A DNA stretch of 47,134 bases from Pseudomonas kairouanensis (lineage in GTDB: Bacteria > Pseudomonadota > Gammaproteobacteria > Pseudomonadales > Pseudomonadaceae): contig NZ_QUZU01000045.1 in assembly GCF_004682055.1 (NCBI RefSeq), positions 1 to 47,134 of the forward strand, written 5' to 3'. Positions 15,508-24,264 of the stretch are shown piece by piece. Numbering within the stretch: the stretch's first letter is position 1; each line of letters starts with the position of its first letter. Both the position numbers and the translations under genes were made by a program. The notes beneath the pieces were generated by a model, which saw only the letters and a list, made by a program, of their open reading frames with translations, ran no database searches and had not been told where the DNA came from.

Positions 15508-16917
15508 ATGAACAGCCCCACTCCGAACCACTCCAACGCCCAGTTGGCGCAGGGCTTCAAGCCGCGCCATGTCACCATGCTTTCCATCGCCGGCATCATC
15601 GGCGCGGGGTTGTTTGTGGGGTCCGGGCATGCGATTGCGGCGGCGGGGCCGGCGGTGTTGCTGGCCTATCTGTTTTCCGGCCTGTTGGTGGTGCTGGTGA
15701 TGCGCATGCTCGGGGAAATGGCGGTGGCCAACCCGGACACTGGGTCGTTCTCGACCTATGCCGACCAGGCCATCGGCCGCTGGGCCGGGTTTACCATCGG
15801 CTGGTTGTACTGGTGGTTCTGGGTGCTGGTGATCCCCATCGAAGCCCTGGCCGCCGGGCATATCCTCAACCAATGGTTCCCGCAGATCGACGCTTGGCTG
15901 TTTGCCTTGTTGTCGATCTTTTTGTTGGTGGTCACCAACCTGTTCAGCGTGTCCAAATACGGCGAGTTCGAGTTCTGGTTCGCCATGGCCAAGGTGGTGG
16001 CGATCATCGGTTTTATCGGGGTGGGCTTCGCGGTGCTGATGGGCTGGGTGCCCGAGCGCGAGGCCAGTGGGCTCAGCCAGTTGATGCAGGACCATGGCGG
16101 GTTTGCGCCCAATGGGCTGTCGGCGGTGGTCGGGGCGTTTATCACCATCATGTTCAGCTTTATCGGCACGGAAGCGGTGACCATCGCCGCCGCCGAGTCC
16201 AATAACCCGGCGCAGAACATCGCCCGTGCGACGCGCTCGGTGATGTGGCGCATCGGGGTGTTCTATGTGTTGTCGATCTTCGTGGTGATCTCCGTGGTGC
16301 CGTGGGATGACCCATTGCTGGCGTCGGTGGGCTCGTACCAGCGGGCGCTGGAGTTGATGAACATTCCCCATGCCAAGCTGCTGGTGGACGTGGTGGTGTT
16401 GATCGCCGTGGCCAGCTGCATGAACTCATCGATCTACATTGCTTCGCGCATGTTGTTCTCCCTGGGCAAGCGCGGCGATGCACCGGCAATGCTCAAGAAG
16501 ACTTCTGCGGCCAGTGTGCCGCGAGCGGCGGTGATCGCCAGCACTGTCCTGGGGGCTGGGGTGACGTTGCTCAGCTATTTCATGCCGGCCGGGTTGTTCC
16601 AGTTCCTGCTCGCCAGTTCTGGTGCCATTGCCTTGCTGGTGTACCTGGTGATCGCCGTTTCCCAACTGCGCATGCGCAAGCTCCTGCTGCGCCGCAACGT
16701 CCCATTGACCTTCAAGATGTGGCTGTTTCCTTGGCTGACCTGGCTGGTCATCGCCTTTATCAGCGCGGCGTTGTCGGTGATGCTGATCACCCCCGAGCAC
16801 CGCTTTGAAGTGTCCTCGACCCTTGGCCTGGCCTTGATGATTTCCTTGATCGGGCTGATCACCGCGCGGCAATCGGACCCGGTGCCACAGGCGGTCCCCG
16901 CAGCCTCCCAGCCATGA
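15508..16917 (+). CDS. Amino-acid permease, GabP/AroP-like APC family
   Basis: A 469-residue inner-membrane APC-superfamily transporter with about 12 hydrophobic segments. The family signature is near the N-terminus (MLSIAGIIGAGLFVGSG), with further conserved blocks MLGEMAVANPDTGSFS and FSFIGTEAVTIAAAESNNP. The pattern is closest to gamma-aminobutyrate (GabP) and related proton-driven amino-acid permeases. The stop overlaps the start of the GlxA-type regulator by 4 nt (ATGA), so the two are cotranscribed. Substrate cannot be read from sequence. An aromatic amine or amino acid is possible from the fea/tyn neighbourhood, but the degenerate gap separates the two regions. Confidence 0.85.
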   Translation: MNSPTPNHSNAQLAQGFKPRHVTMLSIAGIIGAGLFVGSGHAIAAAGPAVLLAYLFSGLLVVLVMRMLGEMAVANPDTGSFSTYADQAIGRWAGFTIGWLYWWFWVLVIPIEALAAGHILNQWFPQIDAWLFALLSIFLLVVTNLFSVSKYGEFEFWFAMAKVVAIIGFIGVGFAVLMGWVPEREASGLSQLMQDHGGFAPNGLSAVVGAFITIMFSFIGTEAVTIAAAESNNPAQNIARATRSVMWRIGVFYVLSIFVVISVVPWDDPLLASVGSYQRALELMNIPHAKLLVDVVVLIAVASCMNSSIYIASRMLFSLGKRGDAPAMLKKTSAASVPRAAVIASTVLGAGVTLLSYFMPAGLFQFLLASSGAIALLVYLVIAVSQLRMRKLLLRRNVPLTFKMWLFPWLTWLVIAFISAALSVMLITPEHRFEVSSTLGLALMISLIGLITARQSDPVPQAVPAASQP

Positions 16918-17990
16918 GTGCGAGGCCCGTGGGCAGTATCGTGTTTGTGTTGCTGGACCAGTTCACCCTGATCTCCTTGGCCTCCGCCCTGGAGCCGTTG
17001 CGCATGGCCAACCAACTGTCGGGCCAGGAACTGTACCGCTGGCACACCGCAAGCCTGGACGGTCATCCCGTGTGGGCCAGCGACGGCGTGCCCATTACCC
17101 CTGACGGTTCGATCACCAGCGTGCCGCCTGCGGACACCGTGATCGTCTGCGGCGGCATTGGCATCCAAGGCACGGTGACCGGCGAGTTGGTCAAGTGGCT
17201 GCGCAGCCAGGCGCGTTACTCCAAGCGCCTGGGCGGTGTTTGTACCGGCAGTTGGGTGTTGGCCCGCGCCGGGTTGCTCGACGGTTTTGAGTGCAGCGTG
17301 CACTGGGAATGGTTGGCAGCCATGCAGGAGGCGTTTCCAGGGGTAACGGTCAGCTCCAGCCTGTTCACCCTCGACCGTGACCGTCTCACCAGCTCCGGCG
17401 GCACTGCGCCCCTGGACATGATGTTGCACCTGATCGGCCGCGATCACGGGCATGAACTGTCGGCGGCGATCTCGGACATGTTCGTGTACGAGCGCATCCG
17501 CAATGAGCAGGACCATCAGCGTGTGCCCCTCAAGCATATGCTCGGCACCCAGCAACCGAAGTTGCAGGAAATCGTTGCGTTGATGGAGGCCAACCTGGAA
17601 GAGCCGATCAACCTGGACGAACTGGCGGCGTATGTCGCCCTGTCGCGTCGGCAGCTGGAGCGCATGTTCCAGAAGTACCTGCACTGTTCGCCTTCGCGCT
17701 ACTACCTGCGGCTAAGGTTGATTCGTGCGCGGCAGTTGCTCAAGCAAACGCCCATCTCGATTGTCGAGTTGGCGGTGCTCTGTGGCTTTGTGTCCACGCC
17801 GCACTTTTCCAAATGCTACCGCGAGTACTTTGGCGTGCCGCCCAGCGATGAGCGCTCGGCGACGGACAGTGAGCGGTCCATCGTGGTCAAACCGATCCTC
17901 CATGCCTTGCCGGCGCCGGTGCCGATCAATGTGATGGAGCAGGCGAGGGGCGAGTCGACGTTTGCCAGCGTCAAGAACCTCAAGCGATGA
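16914..17990 (+). CDS. GlxA-family transcriptional regulator (GATase1-like plus AraC HTH)
   Basis: A 358-residue regulator with an N-terminal DJ-1/PfpI-like domain (residues about 8-190) and a C-terminal AraC double HTH (about 215-320). The pseudo-active site reads GGVCTGSWVLARAGLLDG, with a Cys at the nucleophile-elbow position. The HTH reads INLDELAAYVALSRRQLERMFQKY and ends near HFSKCYREYFGVPP. Members such as CdhR, GbdR and ArgR control carnitine, glycine-betaine or arginine use in Pseudomonas. It overlaps the permease gene by 4 nt and probably senses that permease's substrate. A C-terminal tail of about 40 residues beyond the HTH is low-complexity. Confidence 0.88.
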   Translation: MSARPVGSIVFVLLDQFTLISLASALEPLRMANQLSGQELYRWHTASLDGHPVWASDGVPITPDGSITSVPPADTVIVCGGIGIQGTVTGELVKWLRSQARYSKRLGGVCTGSWVLARAGLLDGFECSVHWEWLAAMQEAFPGVTVSSSLFTLDRDRLTSSGGTAPLDMMLHLIGRDHGHELSAAISDMFVYERIRNEQDHQRVPLKHMLGTQQPKLQEIVALMEANLEEPINLDELAAYVALSRRQLERMFQKYLHCSPSRYYLRLRLIRARQLLKQTPISIVELAVLCGFVSTPHFSKCYREYFGVPPSDERSATDSERSIVVKPILHALPAPVPINVMEQARGESTFASVKNLKR

Positions 17991-18122
17991 AGGTGGGGAT
18001 TGATTACACCGCAGCACAAATGATGTGCCCCCGCCCGTATTTATCCACTCGCCACAACCTCCTACAGTGGCTCCCACGCGTTGCCCCGTCACACCGACAG
18101 GGCACGAGCCGGAGCACTTTTT

Positions 18123-18338
18123 ATGCCTTTCATCAGCGTTCGAATCACCCGCGATGGCGTCACCCGGGAACAGAAAGCCCAGGTGATCGCCGAGATCACC
18201 CAGACCATGCAAACCGTGCTCAACAAGGACCCGCACCTCACGCACATCGTGATCGAGGAAGTGGAGACCGATAACTGGGGCTACGCCGGAGTCACCACCA
18301 CCGAGTACCGCCAGGGCCTGTCCGAGACCACGTCGTAA
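18123..18338 (+). CDS. 4-oxalocrotonate tautomerase family protein
   Basis: A 71-residue tautomerase-superfamily protein. After Met removal the catalytic N-terminal Pro is exposed (MPFISVRITRDGVTREQK). The beta-alpha-beta fold, with TMQTVLNKDPHLTHIVIEEV, is typical of small hexameric 4-OT-like enzymes. The ATG at 18123 is preceded by GGAGC; an earlier in-frame start would bury the Pro and is rejected. It stands alone, 132 nt after the GlxA regulator and convergent with the alcohol dehydrogenase gene. The substrate is unknown; many such paralogues lack a defined pathway role. Confidence 0.85.
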   Translation: MPFISVRITRDGVTREQKAQVIAEITQTMQTVLNKDPHLTHIVIEEVETDNWGYAGVTTTEYRQGLSETTS

Positions 18339-18366
18339 GCCGCCCCGTCATCAAGTAGGCGGATGT

Positions 18367-18383
18367 ACCCGCCAATGGCGGGT
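18367..18383. terminator. Hairpin between convergent genes
   Basis: A perfect 7-bp stem ACCCGCC/GGCGGGT with a 3-nt loop lies between the tautomerase (+) and alcohol dehydrogenase (-) stop codons. There is no clear T-tract on either side, so termination is inferred from position. Confidence 0.4.
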
Positions 18384-18404
18384 TCAAACTACCGTACTGC
18401 TTGA

Positions 18405-19556
18405 TCAGTACGCCGCGCGATAAATCGCCAGCGCATCCGCTTCACTCACCTCTCGCGGGTTGTTCACCAACAGGCGCTGCTGTTGCATGGCACTGTGGGC
18501 CAGCTCCGGGAGGCTTTCCAAGGTCACCCCGGCATCTCGCAAGCGCAATGGCAGGCCCACGGCGGCGTGTATGCGCTGCATCTCGGCAATGAACTGCGCA
18601 GCAGCATCGCCCGCTTCCAGGCGTTCACCCAACACACACGGCGCCAGTTGCGCGTATAGCGCCCCGGCGTGGGACAGGTTGAACGCCAGCACCGGGTTGA
18701 GTACCAGCGCATTGGACAGCCCATGGGGCAAGTGGAACGTAATCCCCAACGGATAAGCCAGCGCATGCACCGCCGCCACCGGGGCGTTGGCGAAGGCCTG
18801 GCCGGCCAGGCAGGCACCCAACAGCATGGCCTGGCGTGCCTCCAGGTTCTGCGGCTCGCGCACGGCGGTTTCGAGGTGGGCGCTGAGCAGGCGCAGGGCT
18901 TCGCGGGCCAGCAGATCGGAGATCGGGTTTTTGCGCAACTTGCTGGTGTAGGCCTCGATGGCGTGCACCATGGCGTCGATCCCGGTGGCAGCGGTGACCG
19001 GGCCGGGCAAGCCCACGGTCAGCTGTGCATCCAGAATCGCCAGGTCCGGCAGCAACTGCGTGGACACCACGCCGGACTTGCCGGTGGCGGTGGTGACGAT
19101 GGAAATCGGCGTGACTTCCGAACCGGTGCCCGCGGTGGTCGGCACCTGGATCAACGGCAGGCGCGCGCCGCTGGCCTGGTTGACGCCGTAGATATCGCTC
19201 AGGCCCTGACGTTGGCCGGGGTGGGCAAGGTAGGCCACCAGCTTGGCGGTGTCCATGGAGCTGCCGCCACCAAAGCCGACGATCAGGTCGGCGCCCATGG
19301 CGCGGGCTTGTTCTGTTGCGGCCAGCACCAGTTCTTCGGCCGGGTCGGCGAGCACGTCGCTGTACACCTGCAGGTTGATATCGGCTGCGGCAAAGCCAGG
19401 CAGCACCGAGTCCAGCAGGTTGTGGCGCAGGATGCCGGCGTCGGTCACCAGCAATACGTTACACGCGCCTCGGGCGGCGCAATGCTCGGCCAGTTGGGCG
19501 GCAGCACCGCTGGCGCAGATCAGGTGGGCGGTGGTGCTGAAGTTGAAAGCTTGCAT
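18405..19556 (-). CDS. Iron-containing (group III) alcohol dehydrogenase
   Basis: A 383-residue Fe-ADH-family oxidoreductase. The NAD-binding segment GFGGGSSMDTAK is near residue 95 and the substrate-pocket motif TTAGTGSEVT near residue 140. Metal ligands Asp and His appear in GIDAMVHAIEAY, followed by two His in the HALAYPLG and HLPHGLSNA segments. All are present. It is the last gene of the transporter-amidase-amiC-amiR operon, 37 nt after the AmiR-like gene, preceded by AGAGG. Its presence suggests that amide breakdown yields an alcohol or aldehyde, or that it handles a related short-chain compound; this is inference. It is distinct from zinc ADHs. Confidence 0.92.
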   Translation of the reverse strand: MQAFNFSTTAHLICASGAAAQLAEHCAARGACNVLLVTDAGILRHNLLDSVLPGFAAADINLQVYSDVLADPAEELVLAATEQARAMGADLIVGFGGGSSMDTAKLVAYLAHPGQRQGLSDIYGVNQASGARLPLIQVPTTAGTGSEVTPISIVTTATGKSGVVSTQLLPDLAILDAQLTVGLPGPVTAATGIDAMVHAIEAYTSKLRKNPISDLLAREALRLLSAHLETAVREPQNLEARQAMLLGACLAGQAFANAPVAAVHALAYPLGITFHLPHGLSNALVLNPVLAFNLSHAGALYAQLAPCVLGERLEAGDAAAQFIAEMQRIHAAVGLPLRLRDAGVTLESLPELAHSAMQQQRLLVNNPREVSEADALAIYRAAY

Positions 19557-19593
19557 AACGAACCTCTACGTATTGTTGGATGCACCGCAGTGC

Positions 19594-20202
19594 TTATTCG
19601 GGTTGAGGGGGCAGGCCGGCATCGATAATAGCCTGGGCCACCGCTTCCATGCTGCTGCGGCTGGCCATGGCATCGCGTTGCAGGCGGCGGTGGGCGTCGT
19701 TTTCACCGATGCGATGACGGGCCATGAGCAAAGCCTTGGCCATGGAGATCTTGGATACCGCCGGTTGGCGGGTCTGTAATTTGCGCAACTGGGCCAGCAT
19801 GTCGATGCGCGCACGCCAGGCCGCGCGGGCCATCAGCAACTGGGTCAACAGGCCGAACGGGCGCAACGGGCGCTCGATGACCGCAGCCGGCTGGGTTTCC
19901 AGCACCAACTGCAGCATCGAGGGGTTTTCATAGCCCACCACGGCAATGATCGGCGGCGCCTGTTCGCCAAGGCCCTCTACCAGCGCCTGGGTGTTCAGGC
20001 GTTGGCTGAGTTCCACCGCCAGCAGCACCACGTCGGTGTGCTCTGGCAAGTGCGCAGGCACCGGCCAGCATTGTTCGACGATGCAGCCGATGCGCTGCAA
20101 CTGGTCCAGCACCACGCGGGCTTCGGCGTCCACCGGGTGGATCACCAGCACGCGCAGGCCCTTGAGTTCGCGCAGCAATGACGGTGCGCTGCTCCCGCTC
20201 AT
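19594..20202 (-). CDS. AmiR/NasT-type antiterminator with ANTAR domain
   Basis: A 202-residue AmiR-like protein. Residues about 15-125 form a receiver-like domain in which the usual phospho-acceptor Asp position reads VVLLAVEL (Ala), so it is a pseudo-receiver as in P. aeruginosa AmiR. The C-terminus (about 145-195) is an ANTAR RNA-binding domain (ISMAKALLMARHRIGENDA, then LQRDAMASRSSMEAVAQAI). In the Ami system, AmiC holds AmiR inactive until amide binds; AmiR then prevents termination in the leader of the amidase operon. Here it overlaps the AmiC-like gene by 4 nt. A probable RNA target is the leader of this same operon, described near 27.5 kb. Confidence 0.9.
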   Translation of the reverse strand: MSGSSAPSLLRELKGLRVLVIHPVDAEARVVLDQLQRIGCIVEQCWPVPAHLPEHTDVVLLAVELSQRLNTQALVEGLGEQAPPIIAVVGYENPSMLQLVLETQPAAVIERPLRPFGLLTQLLMARAAWRARIDMLAQLRKLQTRQPAVSKISMAKALLMARHRIGENDAHRRLQRDAMASRSSMEAVAQAIIDAGLPPQPE

Positions 20203-21323
20203 GGCTGCCCGTCCAGTTGATAGTCGACCATATAGGGGCTGGGTTTGACCGGTTGCTCACTATGCACCACCAGCTCGAAACGCCGCTGGTGGTCGAGGCG
20301 GGCGATGCGTGGCCACAGCCAGGTGTGCTGGGTGTCGGCGTCGATTTGCACGCGGCCCTGGGGGGCGTCGAACTGCGCACCGGCCAAGGCCTGGCGCAGT
20401 GCTTCAATGGATGAACCCTGGGCGCGCCGCGCCGCCTCGGCGAACAGGTGCACCTGGAAATACGCGGCCTCGGCCCCTGCGGTCAACGGTGCTTCATCAC
20501 CAAAACGCGCCCGGTAGCGTGCCACGAACGCCTGGCTGGCCGGTGTCTGCAACGTCGAAAACCACGGCGCGGCGGACACATGCCCCTCGGCCTCTTCAGC
20601 GCTCATGCGCAACACATCCACCTCGTTGGTGGCGAGGCTGACGATGGGCATGCGCGCCGGATCGAAACCGGCCTGGCGGTAGGCCCGGTGCAGCGCCGGA
20701 ATATCACTGCCGACGATGGTCGAGTAGATCGCATCCGGTGCCGTGGCGCGGGCCTGGTGCATCACCCGCTCGAAGTCCTCGGCGGTGGCGTGGAACGGCA
20801 GGTAGATCTCATCCACCACTTCACCGCCGGCCTGCTCGAACAGCTCGCGCATGATGCGGTTGGACTCGAACGGGTACACGTAGGAGCCGCCGACGAACAG
20901 TACGCGGTTGCCGAAGTGCTCCAGCACATAGCGCGCCAGTTGCACCGAGTTCTGGTTCGGCGCGGAGCCGGTGTAGTAACACCACGGTGAGTATTCAAAC
21001 CCTTCATAAAGCGTGGGGTAGAACAGCAACCGGCGACGGCTCTCGACCACCGGCAGCACGGTTTTGCGCGTGCTGGACATGTGGGTGCCGAACAGCACCT
21101 GCACCTGGTGCTCGTCACACAGGCGCACGGCGCTGTCGCGATAATCCGCAGGCTCGGCGCCGGGGTGGCCGTCCACCGGCACCAGCAGGCGGCCGTGGAT
21201 ACCACCGGCATCGTTGACCTCGGCGATGGCCAGGTGAGTGGCATTGGCCTGGGTGGTCTCCGAGGCAGCGGTGAGGCTGCACTCGGAAAACAGCAGGCCG
21301 ACTTTGTAGTCGGTGGTGCTCAT
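20199..21323 (-). CDS. AmiC-like amide-sensing regulator (periplasmic-binding fold)
   Basis: A 374-residue protein of the AmiC/UrtA-like type I periplasmic-binding fold without a signal peptide, so cytosolic. It begins YKVGLLFSECSLTAASETTQ, the AmiC-type opening. Conserved segments include LFGTHMSSTRKTVLPVVE, LLFYPTLYEGFEYSPWCYYTG and NRVLFVGGSYVYPFESNR. The start MSTTDYKVG at 21323 gives the normal family length of about 380. It overlaps the amidase stop by 4 nt and the AmiR-like start by 4 nt. By analogy with P. aeruginosa it binds the inducing amide and releases AmiR. The ligand here may differ, since the amidase is of another family. Confidence 0.9.
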   Translation of the reverse strand: MSTTDYKVGLLFSECSLTAASETTQANATHLAIAEVNDAGGIHGRLLVPVDGHPGAEPADYRDSAVRLCDEHQVQVLFGTHMSSTRKTVLPVVESRRRLLFYPTLYEGFEYSPWCYYTGSAPNQNSVQLARYVLEHFGNRVLFVGGSYVYPFESNRIMRELFEQAGGEVVDEIYLPFHATAEDFERVMHQARATAPDAIYSTIVGSDIPALHRAYRQAGFDPARMPIVSLATNEVDVLRMSAEEAEGHVSAAPWFSTLQTPASQAFVARYRARFGDEAPLTAGAEAAYFQVHLFAEAARRAQGSSIEALRQALAGAQFDAPQGRVQIDADTQHTWLWPRIARLDHQRRFELVVHSEQPVKPSPYMVDYQLDGQP

Positions 21324-22834
21324 GACGTCAGGCTTTCCCAGTCGATATGGTGTTCGAACGCGTGCGCCACTTGGTACAGCATGGCTTCGTCGTAGTCCCG
21401 CGCAACCAGCATCATACCCACCGGCAAACCCGCAGCGAGCCCGCAGGGTATGGACAGGGCAGGGTGGCCGGTCACGTCGAACGGCGCGGTGTTGGCGTTC
21501 ATTTCCAGGGCCCGTTGCACCCACTCGCTGGGCGACGCATCTGCCGAGGGCAGCTTGGGCGCTTTGAGCGGTACGGTGGGCATCAATAGCACGTCGAAGT
21601 CCTGCAGGTGTTGGTCGTAGGCGGCGCGCAGTTGGCGGGCGGCGTTCTGGGCCTTGGCGTAGTACTGGCCGCCAAAGCGTTTGTACGCGTATTCACCGGC
21701 CAACAGGCAGGTTTTCAAATCGTGGGGGAATTGCCCGGCCTTGTTCTGCCAGCCCTGCTGCGCATTCATCAGGCTCTGCACATACAGGCCTTTCCAGTTC
21801 GAGCCGTAATTGTAGCCACGCAACAACTGGGTGGTGCCTTCTACCGCGATCGGTGTCCAGATCGCATGGCCCAGGGCGTGCAGTGGGATCGAGATGTCTT
21901 CCACCCGTGCGCCCAGGCCTTCGAACAATGCCGCTGCGCGCCGTACCGCCGCGTCCACATCGGCCTCGGAGTTGGCGTGGCCGAAGCCCTCGCGCACCAC
22001 ACCAATGCGCAGGCCCTTGCAGCCCTTGCCCAGCGCCTGGGTGTAGGCCTCGGTGGGCACCACACGGTCCTGGCGTGGGTCGAGGCCATCGGCGCCGGCC
22101 AGCACCTCCAGCAGCAGCGCGTTGTCGGCCAGGTTGGCGCTCATGATCCCGGCATGGTCCAGGGTCATTTCGATGGGCATGATGCCGGTGTAGGGGATCA
22201 GCCCGTGGGTCGGCTTCATGCCGTAGATGCCGGAATACGCCGCCGGAATGCGCACCGAGCCGCCCTGGTCGGTGCCGATACCCAGGTCCACTTCACCGGC
22301 GGCAATCAACGCCGCGCAACCCGACGACGAGCCGCCGGTGGAATGCCCCGGATTGCGCGGGTTGTGCACCGCACCGGTGGCGTTGGTGTGGCTGCTGCCC
22401 GACACGCAGAAAAACTCGCAATGGGCCTTGCCGAGGATCTGCCCGGCGGCGTCCAGCACGCGGGTGGCCACGGTGGCGTCGAGGTCCGGCACGTAGCCGT
22501 GCAGGGTCGAGGCGCCGTTCATCATCGGCACGCCGGCCAGGCAGATATTGTCCTTGAGCGCCACGCGCTTGCCGGCCAGTTTGCCGGTGGCGGCGCCCTG
22601 GATCTCGGTGCGCACGTACCAGGCGTTGTAAGGGTTGTGCTGCGGCACCTGGCCGGGACCGCGTGGGTAGCGTGGCGGCGCGGGCGGCTGGGCGATGGCG
22701 TCGAGGCGGTCGTAGTCCTGCCATACGGCTTCGAGAATGTGTGCGTATTCGGCAAGCAACGGCTCGGCCATTTGCAGGCCAAGGTTGTGGCCGACTTCAG
22801 TGAGATCGGCCAGGGTAGGGCGTTGAATCGACAT
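21320..22834 (-). CDS. Amidase-signature family amidohydrolase
   Basis: A 504-residue serine amidase of the amidase-signature (AS) family. The Ser-cisSer-Lys triad is visible: K94 (VALKDNICLAG), the GGSSSG block at residues 167-172 and nucleophile S193 (DQGGSVRIPAAYSG). It is not related to AmiE (nitrilase fold), although it sits beside AmiC/AmiR homologues. It has no signal peptide, so it acts on imported substrate. The start MSIQRPTLAD at 22834 follows GGAAC, 10 nt after the ATPase gene stop; an upstream in-frame ATG overlaps that stop and is less likely. The likely reaction is hydrolysis of an amide to carboxylate and ammonia. The specific amide is unknown. Confidence 0.9.
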   Translation of the reverse strand: MSIQRPTLADLTEVGHNLGLQMAEPLLAEYAHILEAVWQDYDRLDAIAQPPAPPRYPRGPGQVPQHNPYNAWYVRTEIQGAATGKLAGKRVALKDNICLAGVPMMNGASTLHGYVPDLDATVATRVLDAAGQILGKAHCEFFCVSGSSHTNATGAVHNPRNPGHSTGGSSSGCAALIAAGEVDLGIGTDQGGSVRIPAAYSGIYGMKPTHGLIPYTGIMPIEMTLDHAGIMSANLADNALLLEVLAGADGLDPRQDRVVPTEAYTQALGKGCKGLRIGVVREGFGHANSEADVDAAVRRAAALFEGLGARVEDISIPLHALGHAIWTPIAVEGTTQLLRGYNYGSNWKGLYVQSLMNAQQGWQNKAGQFPHDLKTCLLAGEYAYKRFGGQYYAKAQNAARQLRAAYDQHLQDFDVLLMPTVPLKAPKLPSADASPSEWVQRALEMNANTAPFDVTGHPALSIPCGLAAGLPVGMMLVARDYDEAMLYQVAHAFEHHIDWESLTS

Positions 22835-22844
22835 AGCAGGTTCC

Positions 22845-23549
22845 TTATGCATGAAAGCCCATGAAGCGCTCGGCGATGGCCTCGGCGCTGGTGTGGGCCG
22901 GGTCGACCTCGTCCACCAGTTGGCCGTTCTCGATGATCAGGATGCGGTCGGACAAGGCACTCAAAAATTCAATGTCTTGCTCCACCAGGATCACCGCCAG
23001 GCTTTGCTCCACCCGCAGGCGTTGCAGGGTTTCGATGATTTCGTCGCAGATCGAGGGCTGGATGCCTTCGGTAGGCTCGTCCAGCAGGATGATGTTCGGC
23101 TCGCCACACAGGCAGCGGGCCAGGGCCAGCAACTGCTGTTCACCACCCGACAGCGCGCCGCCCGGTTGGTCGAGCAGGCGTTGTAGGCGCGGGAAATACG
23201 CAAGGATGCGTTCGATGGTGGCGTCGGCCTTGGCAAAATCCTTCACGCAGCCCATGCGCAGGTTTTCCCGCACGCTCAAGAACGGGAAGATCTGCCGGCC
23301 TTGGGGCACATAGCCGATACCGGCGCGGGCGCGCTGGTGGGCGGCGGCGCGGCTCAAGTCCTCGCCATCGAAATGCAGGCTGCCAGCCATGGCGGGTATT
23401 TCCCCCATCAGCGCACGCAGCAAGGTGGTCTTGCCCATGCCATTACGCCCCAGCACGCCTACACAGGTGTTGGCGGCGCAGCTCAAGCGAATGTCGCGCA
23501 GCACAGGGATACGGCCGTAACCGGCGGATAAACCGATGACTTCAAGCAT
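22845..23549 (-). CDS. ABC transporter ATP-binding protein, UrtE/LivF-like
   Basis: A 234-residue ATPase. Walker A is GRNGMGKTTLLRALMG, the signature is LSGGEQQLLALARCL and Walker B is IILLDEPTEGIQP. The TEGIQPSICDEI segment is characteristic of UrtE and of LivF-type subunits of urea/short-chain amide transporters. The ATG at 23549 follows GGAGATC, overlapping the previous ATPase gene by 8 nt. It pairs with the UrtD-like ATPase to energise the five-component importer. Confidence 0.92.
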   Translation of the reverse strand: MLEVIGLSAGYGRIPVLRDIRLSCAANTCVGVLGRNGMGKTTLLRALMGEIPAMAGSLHFDGEDLSRAAAHQRARAGIGYVPQGRQIFPFLSVRENLRMGCVKDFAKADATIERILAYFPRLQRLLDQPGGALSGGEQQLLALARCLCGEPNIILLDEPTEGIQPSICDEIIETLQRLRVEQSLAVILVEQDIEFLSALSDRILIIENGQLVDEVDPAHTSAEAIAERFMGFHA

Positions 23550-24264
23550 GTTTGATCTCCTGCTTGCCCAGGTAGGCTTCGCGCACGGCGGGGTCTTGGG
23601 TGACTTCGGCAAAACTGCCTTGGGCCAGGATCGCGCCTTGGTTGAACACGGTGACGGTGCCGGCGATCAAGCGGATAAATTCCATGTCGTGCTCCACTAC
23701 CACCACGGTGCTGTGGGCGTTGATTTCCTTGATCAGCGCGGCGGTCTTGCGCACTTCCTGGTAGGTCATGCCAGCGGCGGGTTCGTCCAGCAGTACCAGC
23801 TCCGGGCGCGAGGCGAGGATCATGCCCAGTTCCACCCATTGGCGTTGGCCGTGGGCCAGGTCGCCCACCAGGCGGTTGCGCAACTCGGTCAGACCAATGC
23901 GTTCCAGGGTCGCTTCGGCGGTGGCACGGGCTTGGCCAGGGGCTTGTTGGCGGCTGGCGGCCAGGCGCAGGTTTTCCAGCACGTCCAGGCCGTCGAACAC
24001 GCTGGGGGCCTGGGTCTTGATGCCGATGCCGAGCTGGGCAACCTTGTGCGGTGCCAGCCCGGAAATACGCTGGCCCTTGAAGTGGCACACACCACGGGTG
24101 GGTTTGAGCTGGCCGCTGAGCATCTTGAAAAAGGTGCTTTTGCCCGCGCCATTGGGCCCGATCAGGCAGCGCAGTTCGCCGCGCTCCAGGGTGAAGTCCA
24201 CCTCTTTGACCGCATGCACGCCGCCAAAGCTCACGCCCAGGCCTTGGGTTTGCAACAGGCTCAT
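23542..24264 (-). CDS. ABC transporter ATP-binding protein, UrtD/LivG-like
   Basis: A 240-residue ATPase. Walker A is GPNGAGKSTFFKMLSG, the degenerate signature is LAHGQRQWVELGMIL (as in UrtD) and Walker B is LVLLDEPAAGMT. The absence of a canonical LSGGQ is normal for UrtD, where LSHGQKQWLEIGM-like sequences occur. It overlaps the UrtC-like permease gene by 4 nt and the next ATPase gene by 8 nt. Confidence 0.93.
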   Translation of the reverse strand: MSLLQTQGLGVSFGGVHAVKEVDFTLERGELRCLIGPNGAGKSTFFKMLSGQLKPTRGVCHFKGQRISGLAPHKVAQLGIGIKTQAPSVFDGLDVLENLRLAASRQQAPGQARATAEATLERIGLTELRNRLVGDLAHGQRQWVELGMILASRPELVLLDEPAAGMTYQEVRKTAALIKEINAHSTVVVVEHDMEFIRLIAGTVTVFNQGAILAQGSFAEVTQDPAVREAYLGKQEIKHA

